Positions 1 to 11,863 of a DNA stretch of 64,000 nucleotides are shown here, one piece after another; within the stretch, counting starts at the first letter, position 1, and the number at the start of each line of letters is the position of its first letter. A model generated the notes under the pieces. That model saw nothing but the letters and a program-made list of their open reading frames with translations, was not told the origin of the DNA and did no database searches. The translations under genes were made by a program, and so were the position numbers. Source of the DNA: Litomosoides sigmodontis (Eukaryota > Nematoda > Chromadorea > Rhabditida > Onchocercidae). The stretch spans positions 9,901,823-9,965,822 of the forward strand of contig OY718803.1 of assembly GCA_963070105.1 (NCBI GenBank). The letters run 5' to 3'.

Positions 1-98
1 CCCTGGAATGGATAAGCAAAGGAGACCTGTTCATGATTCTCGCCCATTGTAACGAACATAATACCCAACGGCGAGTACAAGTAACGATCCTCATCCAT
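1..98 (-). CDS. NPRL3-like GATOR1 subunit, first coding exon (partial)
   Basis: Reading minus from an ATG at 98, the frame gives about 32 residues starting MDEDRYLYSPLGIMFVTMG and ending in an FAYPFQG-like stretch at the window edge. The pattern hydrophobic-IMFVTMG, then a short loop, then F-x-YPFQ resembles the N-terminus of NPRL3 (longin-like start of the GATOR1 subunit that restrains TORC1 when amino acids are scarce). Only the first exon is visible. It lies on the same strand as the phosducin-like gene, about 630 bases downstream of that gene's stop, so the two could share an operon. The assignment rests on a short stretch; a different longin-type protein is possible. Confidence 0.5.
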   Translation of the reverse strand, partial: MDEDRYLYSPLGIMFVTMGENHEQVSFAYPFQ

Positions 99-727
99 GG
101 CTTACATTAAAGATTTTGCAACTTAAAGTGATCATTGATATACTTCCAAACCAAATACTTTATATTGGAGAAATCTAGGTTCCCAAAATTTGATCAGGAA
201 TTAGAAAAGTGATACAGGATGCACGGCTTGAATTCTGCTCGCATCTTTGGATCTCGGTTTCACCAATAGACATTGGAAATCATCCAAATTTCGAATTACT
301 TTTGGCTTTCATTTGCAATCAACGATAAGTACAAAATATATTCATTATAAGAAATTCATGACAACAAAAAAATCCTTGTCACTTCTTTACGAGAATTTCA
401 GCAATGGCACAATAATGATAAATGACAAAAGAGTAAATAAAAAAGTCAAGCATTTAATATATCTTTCTATCCCTCAAATTTTTGGCGCAGTTAGTAAAAA
501 GCTTTACTTTGAACTCATTTCACTGCTTGTATAGTTCCAAAACACCGCTCCCTAGTTATGTTGAAGCAGTGGTTTTCCACTCTCTATAGCTGATAAGTTT
601 ACTGGAAATCTACAATAATAGACCATACGAAAGCACTGAATGTGCAGATGAAAGAGTGAACGAAAAATTGTACAATGAATTCAAATTGAGATCCAATCAC
701 AACTCAACAATATTTACGAATACGTTA
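99..727. other. Intergenic spacer between the phosducin-like and NPRL3-like genes
   Basis: About 630 bases between two minus-strand genes. A plus-strand frame of 95 codons (247-534) is AT-rich, has no recognisable domain or splice context, and is treated as chance. No RNA gene or repeat is evident. Confidence 0.5.
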
Positions 728-2698
728 TTAATTATAATCATCAGTGATAACGCCGTCGTCGTCGTCGTAGTAATCTTCTACATTTATTGGATATTTGGAC
801 AACTCCAGCTCGATTCCATTCCTTCAAAGATTTAATGCACATTTCGCTAACGAATAAAGAATAACAATTGCACATTGTGTACTCGTTGAAGAAAAAACAC
901 TTATAAAAATAAGAGAAGCTAACTCGCTTAGAAAATGAATTAATTGGTCCGCCGTGAAGTTCTCTCCAAGCTGATCTGTTATGCGGATAAAATTGCCGAC
1001 CAATGATTCATCCCGATAAACTTGAAGTGTAGGAAGAGCCTTCATCTTCTAAAATATGAAAGTAGTACACATGCAAATATAATAAAAGAAATTGATTACC
1101 AGCTGAAGTTGATATTTGATCCATGGCGATTAGATAAAAGCATATACAAGAAATAGAAGAATTTCTGCCTATGTAATATCATAGTACTACCGCAAGCTGC
1201 GATTTTAAACCTCAATGAGGTATGAATTTGACACCTAATTCATCAGGTAACCACTTGAACATAAAAAAATCCTCCCAATTAATACAGAGCGCATACACTA
1301 TATTAGAAAATTATGCCATATATTAGAAAATTATGCCAAACATACAAACTGCTGTGACAATCCAATTACAGATGGTAACACTCTGCCTAGCTTGAAATTC
1401 GGATGACGAACAGCAAGTGTATTGAAGACTCGATTTAACACCACAGAGCCCTCATTTCCTTCGTCGTAAATATGAATTAGGACCCATCGGTCTTGACTTG
1501 CTTCAATGAGATTTAGGAACTGCTCCTTGTCTGTTAATTCATCTATCTGTAAATGAAAAGTAATACTTCGTCTTAATATAAGTTTTTATAAGAAAAAATG
1601 GAATGAATGAAATAAAATTTTGCAGCTTAGACAAAAAAAAATGCAGTAAAAGAAAGACTTACCTTTCCAAAAGCATATAATCGATCCTTCATTTCTAGCA
1701 ATCTTCTTTGTCGAATATCTTCCAGGTTGTCATTTACTGGCTCTCCTGATAAAGACCAGATTTTTGCTCGAGCAACAACCTAAAAGATATCGTGATCTCT
1801 CCCAACGCTCACAGAGACAATAAACATTTTATTTACTATATATATATATGTATATATATAAATATGTATGCTCAATCTACACACCAAATCACTTTTTAGA
1901 TGCTATGATATTACTTCCAGTAGCTAAGCCAACACTAATGTCCATGTCTTTTTCATCAGATCAGTTAGAATACATTCCAGGAATTTAGTTCCCACCTTGC
2001 GTTGACTTCATTATGTTAATAAAAGAAGATAAAAATAAAAGTACCGATGAATTTTACTCAATTTATAATCAGCGCGTACAAAAGAGACAGCCCAGAGATA
2101 AAGTGACTAATTTTCTTAGCCCACGTAGATTTACTTGATTTCTACGTGGTTGACATTCAAGATACTATCGACATATCATTCTTTAACTTACAGAAATTAT
2201 CTAAGGTCAGCTATTTACGCTAGTTGTTCTACATGACTTCTGATGTGATTAACTTGTCACATACTTATTTGTAACAATAGATTGTAAATAAATTCACGTA
2301 GCGAATGCTCAATGTGTTTAGACTATGGATTACGTGTATGTTGGAATTAATCAAATAATGACTGGAATATACTACTAAATATTCAAGACTCATATGTCAT
2401 GTCAATGTTTCATAACACTGATGTAATAAATTTCAAACGATATGGAAGAAAGTAAAAAGAAAGGTAATACCTCTTCGTATTTCCTCGCTTCCTCCTCTTC
2501 AAGTTCTGCCTTACGAATCTTATAATCCTCCAATACACCTTTTGGCCCCGTATTCCACTGATTTCTTGGTATCAGCTGACTTCCTGCTGTGTCTTGAAAA
2601 GTGCCATCATTTGTACCAACTTTCACATCGTCTTCATCACTACTGCTACAATAACCAGCCGTATCAGAATACAACAATTTTGCTTCTAAGTCTGCCAT
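728..2698 (-). CDS. PDCL: Phosducin-like protein, PhLP1/PDCL type
   Basis: Five exons read in phase: 2698-2471, 1779-1663, 1546-1346, 1048-924, 821-728; 254 codons plus stop. The family are cochaperones that work with the CCT chaperonin in folding G-protein beta subunits. Visible features are an acidic N-terminus with SSSDEDD, the PhLP1-type NTGPKGVLEDYK segment, then a thioredoxin-like domain (VLIHIYDEGNEGS, KALPTLQVYRDESLVGNF, IRITDQLGENF), and an acidic tail EDYYDDDDGVITDDYN. The region between the N-terminal motif and the thioredoxin domain looks shorter than in vertebrate PDCL. A TTCTTTTAG acceptor ends two bases before the ATG, a good trans-splice site. The gene is divergent from UXT. 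Confidence 0.88.
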
Positions 2699-3470
2699 AT
2701 CTAAAAGAATAATACAACAGAATTACGAGTAATTTCGATCACATTAATCGTTTTTTATCAAATGAAAAACTAATTAATTCCAAATTTTTGGAATAAAACC
2801 GTAACTGTGAGCAATGAACAGATAACAATGACAATGACTGTTACGAATGAAGAGAAAAACATGTTGCGGAAAGACGTGCAAAAACAAAATGACAAACAAG
2901 TCAGAAATTAACCGCCAAGGTCAAGCGGTTGATGCAATTCAGATAGTCGCAATTCACATATGAACCTAAAGCAGCAGCCATATGCTCTAACGATGCGATG
3001 ATGCACGTCAGTTTCTGGTAGCGCGTGAGTGCATGTTGAGCTTACGGAGGACGAGATGAAGCTAACATTCACGTTTCGGGAATAGCAAGATCGAGATATA
3101 CAGTTGTAGAGTAACACTCAGTGGCTATAGTTGATACTAATCGGGAAGGAGGAAATCAGCCCGGGGTATATGCTTTTATCGATTGATGTCGCATGTAGCA
3201 CCGTGATGATGACCTTTGTCCACTCATGGACTGTTCGATGATTTAGAAGCAATGTATCGGGTCAGTCGTGAAGAGCAAACGCGTTGGAAATTATGTTTAA
3301 AATAAGGAAATATCTTATAAAATAATTTCCATTACGTTTTGCTTAACATTTGCGTTGATGAATCATACGTAACTTATATTTATTAGAATCATTGAGTAAG
3401 TCACGCAAGCAGTTGTCAAAAACGAGTCTCCGTCTGGCAATCATAGGCAACAAATTGATGGTAGCTCGAA
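2699..3470. promoter_or_regulatory. Divergent spacer between PDCL and UXT
   Basis: About 770 bases separate the starts of two head-to-head genes, so both promoters should lie here. The composition is less AT-rich around 2900-3250. No clear TATA box or RNA gene was recognised; frames here are short and unsupported. Confidence 0.4.
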
Positions 3471-4580
3471 ATGAATGAAAAAAGTGAATTATGTGAAAAG
3501 TACCGTAAATTTGTTACGGAAAGATTACAGTCTGATTATAAGGAAATGGTCAAAGCGGTAAATTGCATTGTGGATGAAGTGAAGGAATATGAAACTTTAT
3601 TACTCTTCATTAATAAAATTAAGGTAAATTTCTAGTAATTAGTAGAGTGCAGAAGTGAATTGTCAATAATCCGTAGAATTATCGGAATTGACTCATTAGT
3701 CCGGACACTTCCTAAATTTTAGAAGGCGAACCTTATTAGGTAAATGACGAGAGCATCATGTCTGATGCATGCTAGTTCAGTTTGGATAGCATTAAATTAA
3801 GTCATTAGAAGGCTGCAGTTTCACATTTTAAATTGTCATGTATTTTTCAGAGTTTCCTTTCATATTTATCAGGCTTTCAGGTGTTGGATGCTGAAGAACC
3901 GTTGAAAACACAGATGAATATTGGTAAAAATATCTTCTGCGAGGCTGTAATGTTAGTTTTTGGTGATAGAGTTAACATTTATTTGAATATTTACATTAGC
4001 CTTGCTATGTCGTTGAGTTAACCTTACTATACTGTTGAAAAGATAACAACATTAGAGTTTTTTTTTATTATTCAGGATAATGACTTTTACAATTCCACGG
4101 AAAATTTGCTTTATTGTATAAGTTCTTTTCGATTTATTCGAAGAGCATGACACTATTTTTACTGTAGTTTTTTCGTTACAGTGATAAATGGGATCATGTG
4201 ATTGTGAAACTGTTTGACGATTTTTACGCCGAATTAACCTTAGGACGGGCTGAAGTAGGTCATTTTGGCTTAACAAAATGAGCCGTTTTTGGTTCATAAT
4301 TTCCCGATACAATTTTGCTGGTAGTTCTAGTGTGTCGAATTGCTTTTTTAGTCATTCAAGTTGGAATCTATAACTTTACGGGTAGGATTGTATTCCTTTT
4401 AAATTTTTCATGAAGGTGTAGTTCCACTATTAACTTTAACTCTTTTTTCTGCAGGTATTTATTACAAAAAAAATTGAGCTGCTAAATGAACGTGCTACTT
4501 TCTATGAAAGACAAGCTCATTCAATTCGTGCTAGAATGCATCTCATACTCTCTTCTGTTACGGAACTGGAAAACTTGTGA
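3471..4580 (+). CDS. UXT: UXT-like prefoldin alpha family protein
   Basis: Four exons in phase: 3471-3623, 3881-3951, 4182-4254, 4455-4580; 140 residues. UXT is a small coiled-coil prefoldin-like subunit of the URI/R2TP-associated complex. The frame shows an N-terminal helix (KYRKFVTERLQSDYKEMVKA), the conserved central beta region KTQMNIGKNIFCEAVIDKWD followed by VIVKLFDDFYAELTLGRAE, and a C-terminal helix. This order matches UXT (helix, QVDLG-like hairpin, ELTL motif, helix), and the length is close to the family's usual size of about 157. The exon 2 donor was placed at GTTAGT because only that keeps phase and gives the conserved junction. It is first in a run of three plus-strand genes. 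Confidence 0.85.
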
Positions 4581-5173
4581 TTTTCAAGGAGGTATGCATC
4601 TTTGGTTCACTGAATTTCTGATAAATTCATTATGTTTAAATTTTCGATTTATTCCTGCAAGTCTTCCTGCCGCACTTTTATTATTTCTGTCAAAAGTTTA
4701 CCTGGTTTAATTTTTTGATTATCTTTGGATATTATTCTTTGCAATAGACTTTTCAGGTTTCAGTAAGTGTAATGCTCTTCGAAACTTTGTCTTCGACTGG
4801 ATATCTCGGTAAAGAATCGTTCATTAATTTCTGCTATCCAGCGAAACATCTGGGTTCTGTTTCTTCAGTAATGAAGAAATGCCGGAGTGTGCAAGAACAG
4901 TGCTTGGCGGTTTAAACTGTGACCCTATTACGTGGAACATTTTACACTGAATGATATCATATTAGAATATTTTGGCAGTATTTTGTAAAGTAGAAGTTTG
5001 AATTTTCCTCTTTCCATTGCAAAGTCGTTAATTCAGATATAAATGATTTTTTCAATGCATGAGCTGTGAAATATCCGTGAATATGACGTGAAAATATCTG
5101 AATGTTTTTTCCAAGAGAAGTTTCGCAGAAGTTAAAAACCGAAGTTTTGCTTTTACGTTTTAGCGCTTATGTA

Positions 5174-5779
5174 ATGAAAACTCGTACAATCTCTGAAGCT
5201 ACAATTCGGCGATGCCTTCTTTTACGCCACCGAAATGCTGCCAATTCATTTCCAAACGACACTGTATATATTTTATCGAAAATTGCCACCAGAATTGTGA
5301 AGGAAATATTGTACAGGTTGGCTTTTTCAGTTGTTTCTGAAGTAGGTTGGAGGTGGAGCTATTTATCATGCTAATTTTATCAGTCCACAGAGTGCTGATT
5401 AAGATTACTCATCCCTTTGTTTTTGCACGTAACTCTTACGTAGTTCTTGTAACTCTTACACGCAATTCTTACGTAGTTTTTTTCGAAGGGAGTGGAACCA
5501 AGTCACATATGGGTAAAATCAAAGTATATTTTTCTTTTTGTTTTGAGTTATTTCATTTCAGTAGTTTAATTATTTCGCTGTTTAGAACGGATTTATATCA
5601 AACTATGGATTTCCAAAAACTGTTTACATATCGTCCAATTCTGGTTTTAATTTTTGTCAAATTTTAGTTTTCATTTTTTCAGAAGTGCAACCAATGCCGA
5701 AGAAAACTGTTCGGAACGTGTAATGCTGGAAAATTTACATAGAATTCTACCACAATCATTCTTTGATTTTAATTTATGA
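5174..5779 (+). CDS. CENPX: CENP-X / MHF2 histone-fold protein
   Basis: Two exons: 5174-5316 and 5683-5779, joined through a split AGA codon; 79 residues, against 81 in the human protein. CENP-X pairs with CENP-S in the constitutive centromere network and, as MHF, binds DNA with FANCM. The frame has a helix IRRCLLLRHRNAANSFPNDT, the histone-fold core VYILSKIATRIVKEILYRSA, and ends LENLHRILPQSFFDFNL, which parallels the diagnostic CENP-X ending VLPQLLLDF. The frame is open back to an ATG at 5102, but the ATG at 5174 is preferred: a TTTTACGTTTTAG acceptor ends at 5163, ten bases upstream, and this start gives the family length. Sequence is divergent, so the call relies on the ending and overall spacing. 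Confidence 0.72.
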
Positions 5780-6320
5780 ATGCTTTCTGCTTATGTATTG
5801 TTTTGGTCAATGAAATTGTAAAAAATCTGTTTCTGTTTGCTCTTTAATGAGTGGTATACACCTAATTATTTGACGCCACACGTAAAGACGAAAGAAAGGT
5901 GCGACGACAGCTGATGAGTTGGCTTAGTTTCCAGATTGTAAGAGGACTCCTTTTCTCTTTACTGAAGCTTTGTGATCATAAATCTTTGACAGCGATCATA
6001 AATCAAATAAATATTTTAGCATATAGTTAGTGAAACGGGAATTTGCTTACATATTGTAAAGTCTAAGAGCGACCATCCGCCTTGAATCCGTTACGTTTCA
6101 TTTGTCAGTAGTCAGCGTCAGTAATCAAAATAGAACGCATAGCAGCACATTCCATCTTCTTGGAACTAGTTGATTCACCTCAAATGATGTTGTAGTAAAG
6201 CGTAAGGGACACTTTAAGCTTTACAAGCCAGTTCAGTGAGTTTCATTCATTCGTCAGTAGTCTTCAGATCGGTAGTTATTGTGATCGATGAAAAGCTGAC
6301 TGTGAACTCTCCTAACTGGT

Positions 6321-7870
6321 ATGACGGAACTGTTGCTTGATCCGGCCATTCGAACATGGGTTTTTTTGCCGGTCATCTTGATTACGTTTTTGGTTGGAGT
6401 ACTGCGGCATTATGTGGCTTTGATATTCACGAGCAGGAAGAAGTTGGAATTACAGCAAGTGCGAGATAGGTCGATTTTTTACTTTTGTATCAAGTAGTTA
6501 TCAACTGATATCTGCGATATGATATCACTAAGAAATTTGCTATTGTTTAATAGTTAAATCATCCATTACCCGAACAGTGATGTCGTCAATTTAGAATTGA
6601 TCAGTCGTCGCTGTGGTCTATGAAGTCTTCCTTTCATGTCTGTAAATACTTTATCATATCGTTTACAATTTTCAGCCAGTATTTGATACGTTCGAGATTG
6701 TTGCGAGAGAACGGACGATTTTTGCCTAAAGCATCGTTTAATATGCGAAAGAATTTTTTGCTAAACGAAGAAAACGGTTATATAACAAAGGTTGAATTTT
6801 TCTTGATTCATTATGCTGATGTCTACATTATTCCTACGGTACCATTTAATGTTGTTTGAGGCGAGTTAAGATTTATAATAGTTATTGCCCTGTATTGCGA
6901 AAATTTTCCGAATATAGTGGGTAATGTCCATGAAGTACGAGTGGACTGTTGCCAAGAACACAAGTTGTGCTGAAACAAATTAAATATGAAATACAGTTGT
7001 GATTAGGATTCTCGTCAGAGAAAGATAAATAAGAAAATGGAATTCGTAAAAGTAAGTTATGTTCCGATTAGCCCTCATATCATCGTTTACTTCCTGCATA
7101 GTGTTTGGATTTTTTAGGGCATGCGACGACCGCTACAGATGCAAAATCCAATGGCTGATCCAACAATGATGACAGATATGTTGAAGGTTACTTCTTATCA
7201 CTTATTGCTTTGTGACAAGTTATGACTTATTCAGAAAATCTTATTGCATTCGCTTTAAAGGGCAATTTGTTCAACGTTCTACCGATGATTGTTATTGGTG
7301 GTTGGATAAACTGGACATTCAGTGGTTTCGTGACAACTCGAGTTCCATTTCCACTTACACTAAGGTTTAAGCCAATGCTACAAAGAGGTTCTCCGTTTCC
7401 AAAATTTACCCTCGAAAATCATTGCAGCTTCTTTAATCTGTTTAGTGAAATAATACTCCTTTTTGCTATTTTAGATTTGAGATTTGAAAGAAAAACATAC
7501 ATTCATGTCCCACTGGCTTTTGAAACTGCGAATTTGGAAGTGAAGTTGAAGCTCCGTGTTTGATAGGAGAGATTCTTGAGGTTAGATTGATTAGACTACG
7601 TTAACATCCACAAAATTCTCAGGAATTGAACTGGCATCCCTGGACGCTGCATGGGTATCATCCGCCTCATGGTACTTCTTAAATGTATTTGGTCTGCGAG
7701 CAATCTATACTTTGGTACTGGGTGAAGACAATGCAGCCGATCAATCGCGGATGATGGAGGAACAAATGAACGGTGCAGCAATGGCAATGCCGCAAGACCC
7801 GAAACAAGCCTTCAAGGCGGAGTGGGAGGCCCTTCAGATGACAACACATCAGTTCATATTAAATAAGTGA
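6321..7870 (+). CDS. EMC3: ER membrane protein complex subunit 3 (EMC3)
   Basis: Five exons in phase: 6321-6469, 6676-6790, 7118-7186, 7261-7387, 7623-7870; 235 residues. EMC3 is the YidC/Oxa1-like subunit of the ER membrane complex that inserts transmembrane helices. Seen: [15 protein letters not shown] and a first membrane segment, [20 protein letters not shown], then [56 protein letters not shown] and [20 protein letters not shown]. These are near-identical to EMC3 of other animals. The protein stops at HQFILNK, about 25 residues before the end of the human 261-residue protein. A polyadenylation signal follows about 100 bases after the stop. Confidence 0.95.
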
Positions 7871-8492
7871 CCACCATTATATTTACAAGTAGGGAATATA
7901 GATATTCAGAATAATATAAAAATGTCTTTGTTAATTCTTGTAATGTTTTGTTAAATTTTTATTAAGAAAAAAAAATAAAGCACTTTAATACCCGCAAATC
8001 TCCTAAAATACCTCTAAGCCCAAACTCTCGCAGGAGTTCGAGTCGTTTGCTATAGATCGAGCAACATAAAGGCGCAGATATGAAATCATAACAACGTTCG
8101 ATTTATAACGATTTAAATTCACATTTACTTTTCTACGTGGAGTTATCATTTGTAAAAGTTTCTAGGTTTTACTAATGATACATTTGAGTTTCTGAGCTCG
8201 CATTGAAAATTTGTTTATACACTCTGTTCCACCTATGAAAAATTTTATGTTCAACAATCAAAACATGCTTCAAATTCGTGACGCATTATCAGAATTTTGA
8301 TTTCATGAAACTACATCGATTCATCAGAGGACAGTGAGAGAATTATTGAAATTTAAAGAAAAAGTCTAGAGAAGCCTTTAATATATTCGATCGGTGCAAT
8401 GTAAAGACCACAATTAACATGTGCTTTGTCGTTACGTTGTATTTAGACAACAATGTCGGAAACGTTTCCAATAATCCACTCAATTATTACTA
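7871..8492. other. Convergent spacer between EMC3 and the MAIP1-like gene
   Basis: About 620 bases between two convergent 3' ends. It should hold both 3' untranslated regions; apart from the EMC3 polyadenylation signal nothing was recognised. Confidence 0.5.
7974..7979 (+). terminator. Polyadenylation signal of EMC3
   Basis: AATAAA lies 104 bases after the EMC3 stop in an A-rich stretch and is followed by GCAC. It is the first AATAAA after that gene. Confidence 0.6.
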
Positions 8493-11044
8493 CTATGGGT
8501 AATCAAAGAAATTTATTCGGGTAACTTTCCACATTCCAAGCGGGCTTAAAATTCTCGATAATCTGAAAATATCGTTTTCCTTTACAAATACTTTCCGCAG
8601 ATATTTTTTTCCCTTTCATGACTGCGGATCGAAAGAAAATTTGGCAGCGGAAACAATGGAATGTGGAAGAGAAGAGAGGAACACTGTTATTAGTAATATT
8701 TTGTTTCAATACTGCATATTTCTTCATCCTAAGTATCATAACAAATTGTTTCCCTAGTTTACGCTTACTTTAGCAGTACCATGCGTTTCTGACTTCCGAT
8801 AGGAAGTCTCGTTCCATTTCTGTCGAAAGATTGCAGTATGTAACAAACTTACGTGATGTTGCAGATGAGAAAGCTCCCAGGAGCTGATGTCCTTAGCAAA
8901 CGCTCAATACTTTTACTTTCGTCGATATTGCTCTTCTTGATGTAAATAATAGCTTGTGAATAAAAAGCTCTGTGTTTTGCCGGAAAGAATGACCGCAATC
9001 CAGATTCTGCAATAACGAAACAATATCCTGCTGACTCTTTTTTATGTAGATCTTTATCCAGAATAGAAAAGATCTGAGCTTCAGAAATGATACAGAGTCA
9101 GGAAGGTATGCAGTGGATATTTCGATCAGAATACTCAGAGTAAAAGAGCTTGCAAAGATTGCCAGATATTCCGCGTGAAATTATTTCTATAAATTAAAAG
9201 CGTAGCAAAAAAGAAAAAGTTCGAAAATATCCCAACGTCTATCCATTTATTACATTTGGTGGAAGAACAAAAACTGCAAAAATGCAAAAATGTTCGAAAC
9301 ATTCGGCTCCTCTGCATCATCCCACTTTAGTTTTGTACGAGAGGACATAATCAGGAAAAAAGCTACTAATTCTTAGTTTCTAAAATTATCATTAGAATTA
9401 GGAAATTGGAAGGCTGAACGAAAATGTCTAATGTCTAAATGATAAGTATTCTAAATGATCAATTTAAAAAAATGAACTGTTTGGTTGTATTTTGCCGCAA
9501 GTGTACGACGAATTGATAACAGAATAAATAACATCATTCACAGAGAACCGCAACCGTTCAAAATCGTCCGCACTAAATGGATCAAGTCGCGTTTGCAACT
9601 CCGAAACAGCTTCATCAATCATAATCCTCCTTAAATTACCCCAATCCCCGTGACGAATATAATCTGCACACAACACAGCAGCCTAGAAACAGTTTTGATT
9701 ATTATTTATAAGACATAGTGATAGTCTATTTTAGTCCATAACTATGCAATCGATAATTTTTAAACCAACAAAAGTACACTCAGAATTCCGATGCACAGTT
9801 AGTAGTAGTCTAATGTGATCTTGAAGCAGACCTCGAATTTGTATTACTAACACAAGGATGCATTTTCACCAACTACTACTAACTGTGCATCGGAATTCTG
9901 AGTGTACTTTTGTTGGTTTAAAAATTATCGATTGCATAGTTATGGACTAACATCAAAGTCACGCTTTCTCCAATTATAAATCATCAAACGCGACACTACG
10001 ACTAAATAGCATAAATTGCTGGTATCAAAAGTACGACATGTGAATCTAAAAATTTTGCAGCTGCGGCTCACATCTAGTGCTACCCTAAAACTGATTCCAT
10101 TTTCAATATTCTGCTCCTGATTCAATTATATTAGCAAAAATAAAAATTTTGAAGAGAAAAGCGTCAAAATTATAAAGTACAACCAAATTTTCTAAAAAGA
10201 AAGCAAACCTTGAAGTACCTAGGTAGCACGAAGCTGAAAGTGTTAGAAAAATTTCTTCCGTTTCTATTATTATTACTTGTTTCTTCCTATCACGATTTCA
10301 TTCGATTTTTTGTTTTTATTTTTGATTTTTTGTTGACGAATATGACCACCGATCAAAAACAAGTTTTACCTGTATTGCACCGTTGAGAAAGCCTTTAACA
10401 GTGAATTCCTTTTCAAAAAAATGTCGATATCGAAACTGAGCAAAAACATTTCCTAATCTTCGATTTAAATCGAAAACCGGTATTATAGATCTACTTTCTT
10501 CCAGCAGAACAAATGGTTTATGGCTATCTTTTGACATGCATAATTCTGATATCTAGAAAATACAAAAAATACATCAAATCACTAAACAATACAGTGATAA
10601 ATTCCCGCTTCACAATAACTAATCAATGATTTCGAATGTTTATGTTGCCTGAAAAGCTCTGAGATTACAGCTTCCTAATTTCCTGCATATTACCACTAGT
10701 CTTTTTATGATAAAATTATGAAAAAAGTTTCAAGTTATAAGGCTTCGAAGCAACAAAGAAGTAGTAAACACAACGAGTATACAAGTTAGAAAAACAATAA
10801 CACAGGCGGTCCTTTAAAAACACAAAGTTAGTTATAGCCTTTTTGCTTAGCTTTGTACAGTCAATAATACTGGCTCATTAATTCTGCTATTAAAACGAAT
10901 AAAGCTGATAATAACACGCATTAGAAAAGAATTAAAAAATCATACCTGATCTTTAGACACTGAAAAGTGTGCAATGCTTGAAAACTTTTGCATAACAGCT
11001 TGACGTCTTGCGCTAACCAAAAAATTAGTAATGGAGCGGAACAT
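8493..11044 (-). CDS. MAIP1-like mitochondrial matrix protein (Tim44-like fold)
   Basis: Five exons in phase on the minus strand: 11044-10946, 10552-10370, 9682-9478, 9006-8853, 8562-8493; 236 residues. MAIP1 binds the mitochondrial m-AAA protease and helps sort EMRE. The first exon (MFRSITNFLVSARRQAVMQK) is a typical mitochondrial presequence, rich in R and S and free of acidic residues. Exon 2 ends FRYRHFFEKEFTVKGFLNGA, which parallels human MAIP1 (FDKEF...F.EGAKQA). Exon 3 continues the helical domain, and the last exon ends PLGMWKVTRINFFDYP, the W-x-V/I-x-R-I closing strand. Another open frame overlaps the last exon but breaks phase. The exon 3 donor (GTTCAT) is weak. Intron 2 holds a perfect 79-bp inverted repeat. 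Confidence 0.75.
9731..9950. repeat. Perfect 79-bp inverted repeat with 62-bp loop
   Basis: Bases 9731-9809 are the exact reverse complement of 9872-9950, separated by 62 bases. It lies in the second intron of the MAIP1-like gene (between 10370 and 9682). No transposase or TA/TTAA target duplication was recognised at the edges. A transcript would fold into a long perfect hairpin. Confidence 0.95.
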
Positions 11045-11863
11045 AGCATAGAATTATTTCAAAAACATCACTTCTTCGAACAGATTTTAATTTGATTTAT
11101 CGTTAATTTGGTTGCAGTAACAACCACAAGTTTCAATATATTATGAAGTATTCAGTTCAACTAGATACCACCAGTTAATTACGCCGGCCATTCCCTGCAA
11201 TATTTCTTGAAAAATTACTCCCTTCCTAAGTCTATTCCATACGGTGATTACTTGAATCCATATCTCATACATCCTCATTCCTCCCACAGTAAGTTATTTG
11301 GTTGTAATTCATTTCATCTCACAAGATGAACATACTGTATAAAGGTAATAATAGCAGCACAACAGTGAAACTTCACTACTGTTCGATATATTTCAATACC
11401 TTTTTCTTCACTTTTATTTCAACAATTCTTTAATGAGGCGTACCCAAAAACACTGAGGTATTTCCATCAATTAGCGACCAATACAAAGCAAGATCATTAG
11501 AGAAGAATTTAAAACATTCGGACGGGATACCATGAATTAAAGTCAAAAGGTTAGGCGCTAACATGAGTAATGCTGAAGAGAATTAATGATCCCTGACCCG
11601 AATCTTGCAGCCCGTTAAATTCCTTCCCTATTCTAAATGTACCTCAGTTTTTATTACTGGAAAAAAAGAGGGTAAGATATCCCTGAAATTTTAATGACAA
11701 TAAAGTTTAAGAACGCGACTTATCTAGGGAAAGAATAAGCAGAAAATTGAAAGCCAAAGTTATACAAAAAATTGACAAAATGAAGCGAAATTAAAATTAA
11801 CAGCTTAAAAAAGAACGCATGACGGTGAAAAAACAAAAAAACTGCTGCCTTCGATCTTCACTC
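11045..11863. other. Spacer between the HMG-box gene and the MAIP1-like gene
   Basis: About 820 bases between two minus-strand genes. A TTTATT at 11650-11655 would read AATAAA on the minus strand, about 210 bases after the HMG-box stop, and may be that gene's polyadenylation signal. Nothing else was recognised. Confidence 0.4.

Noticed and set aside
8503..8739. 78-codon minus-strand frame overlapping the last MAIP1-like exon
   Set aside because: It breaks splice phase with the preceding exon; the alternative frame gives the conserved MWKVTRINF ending.
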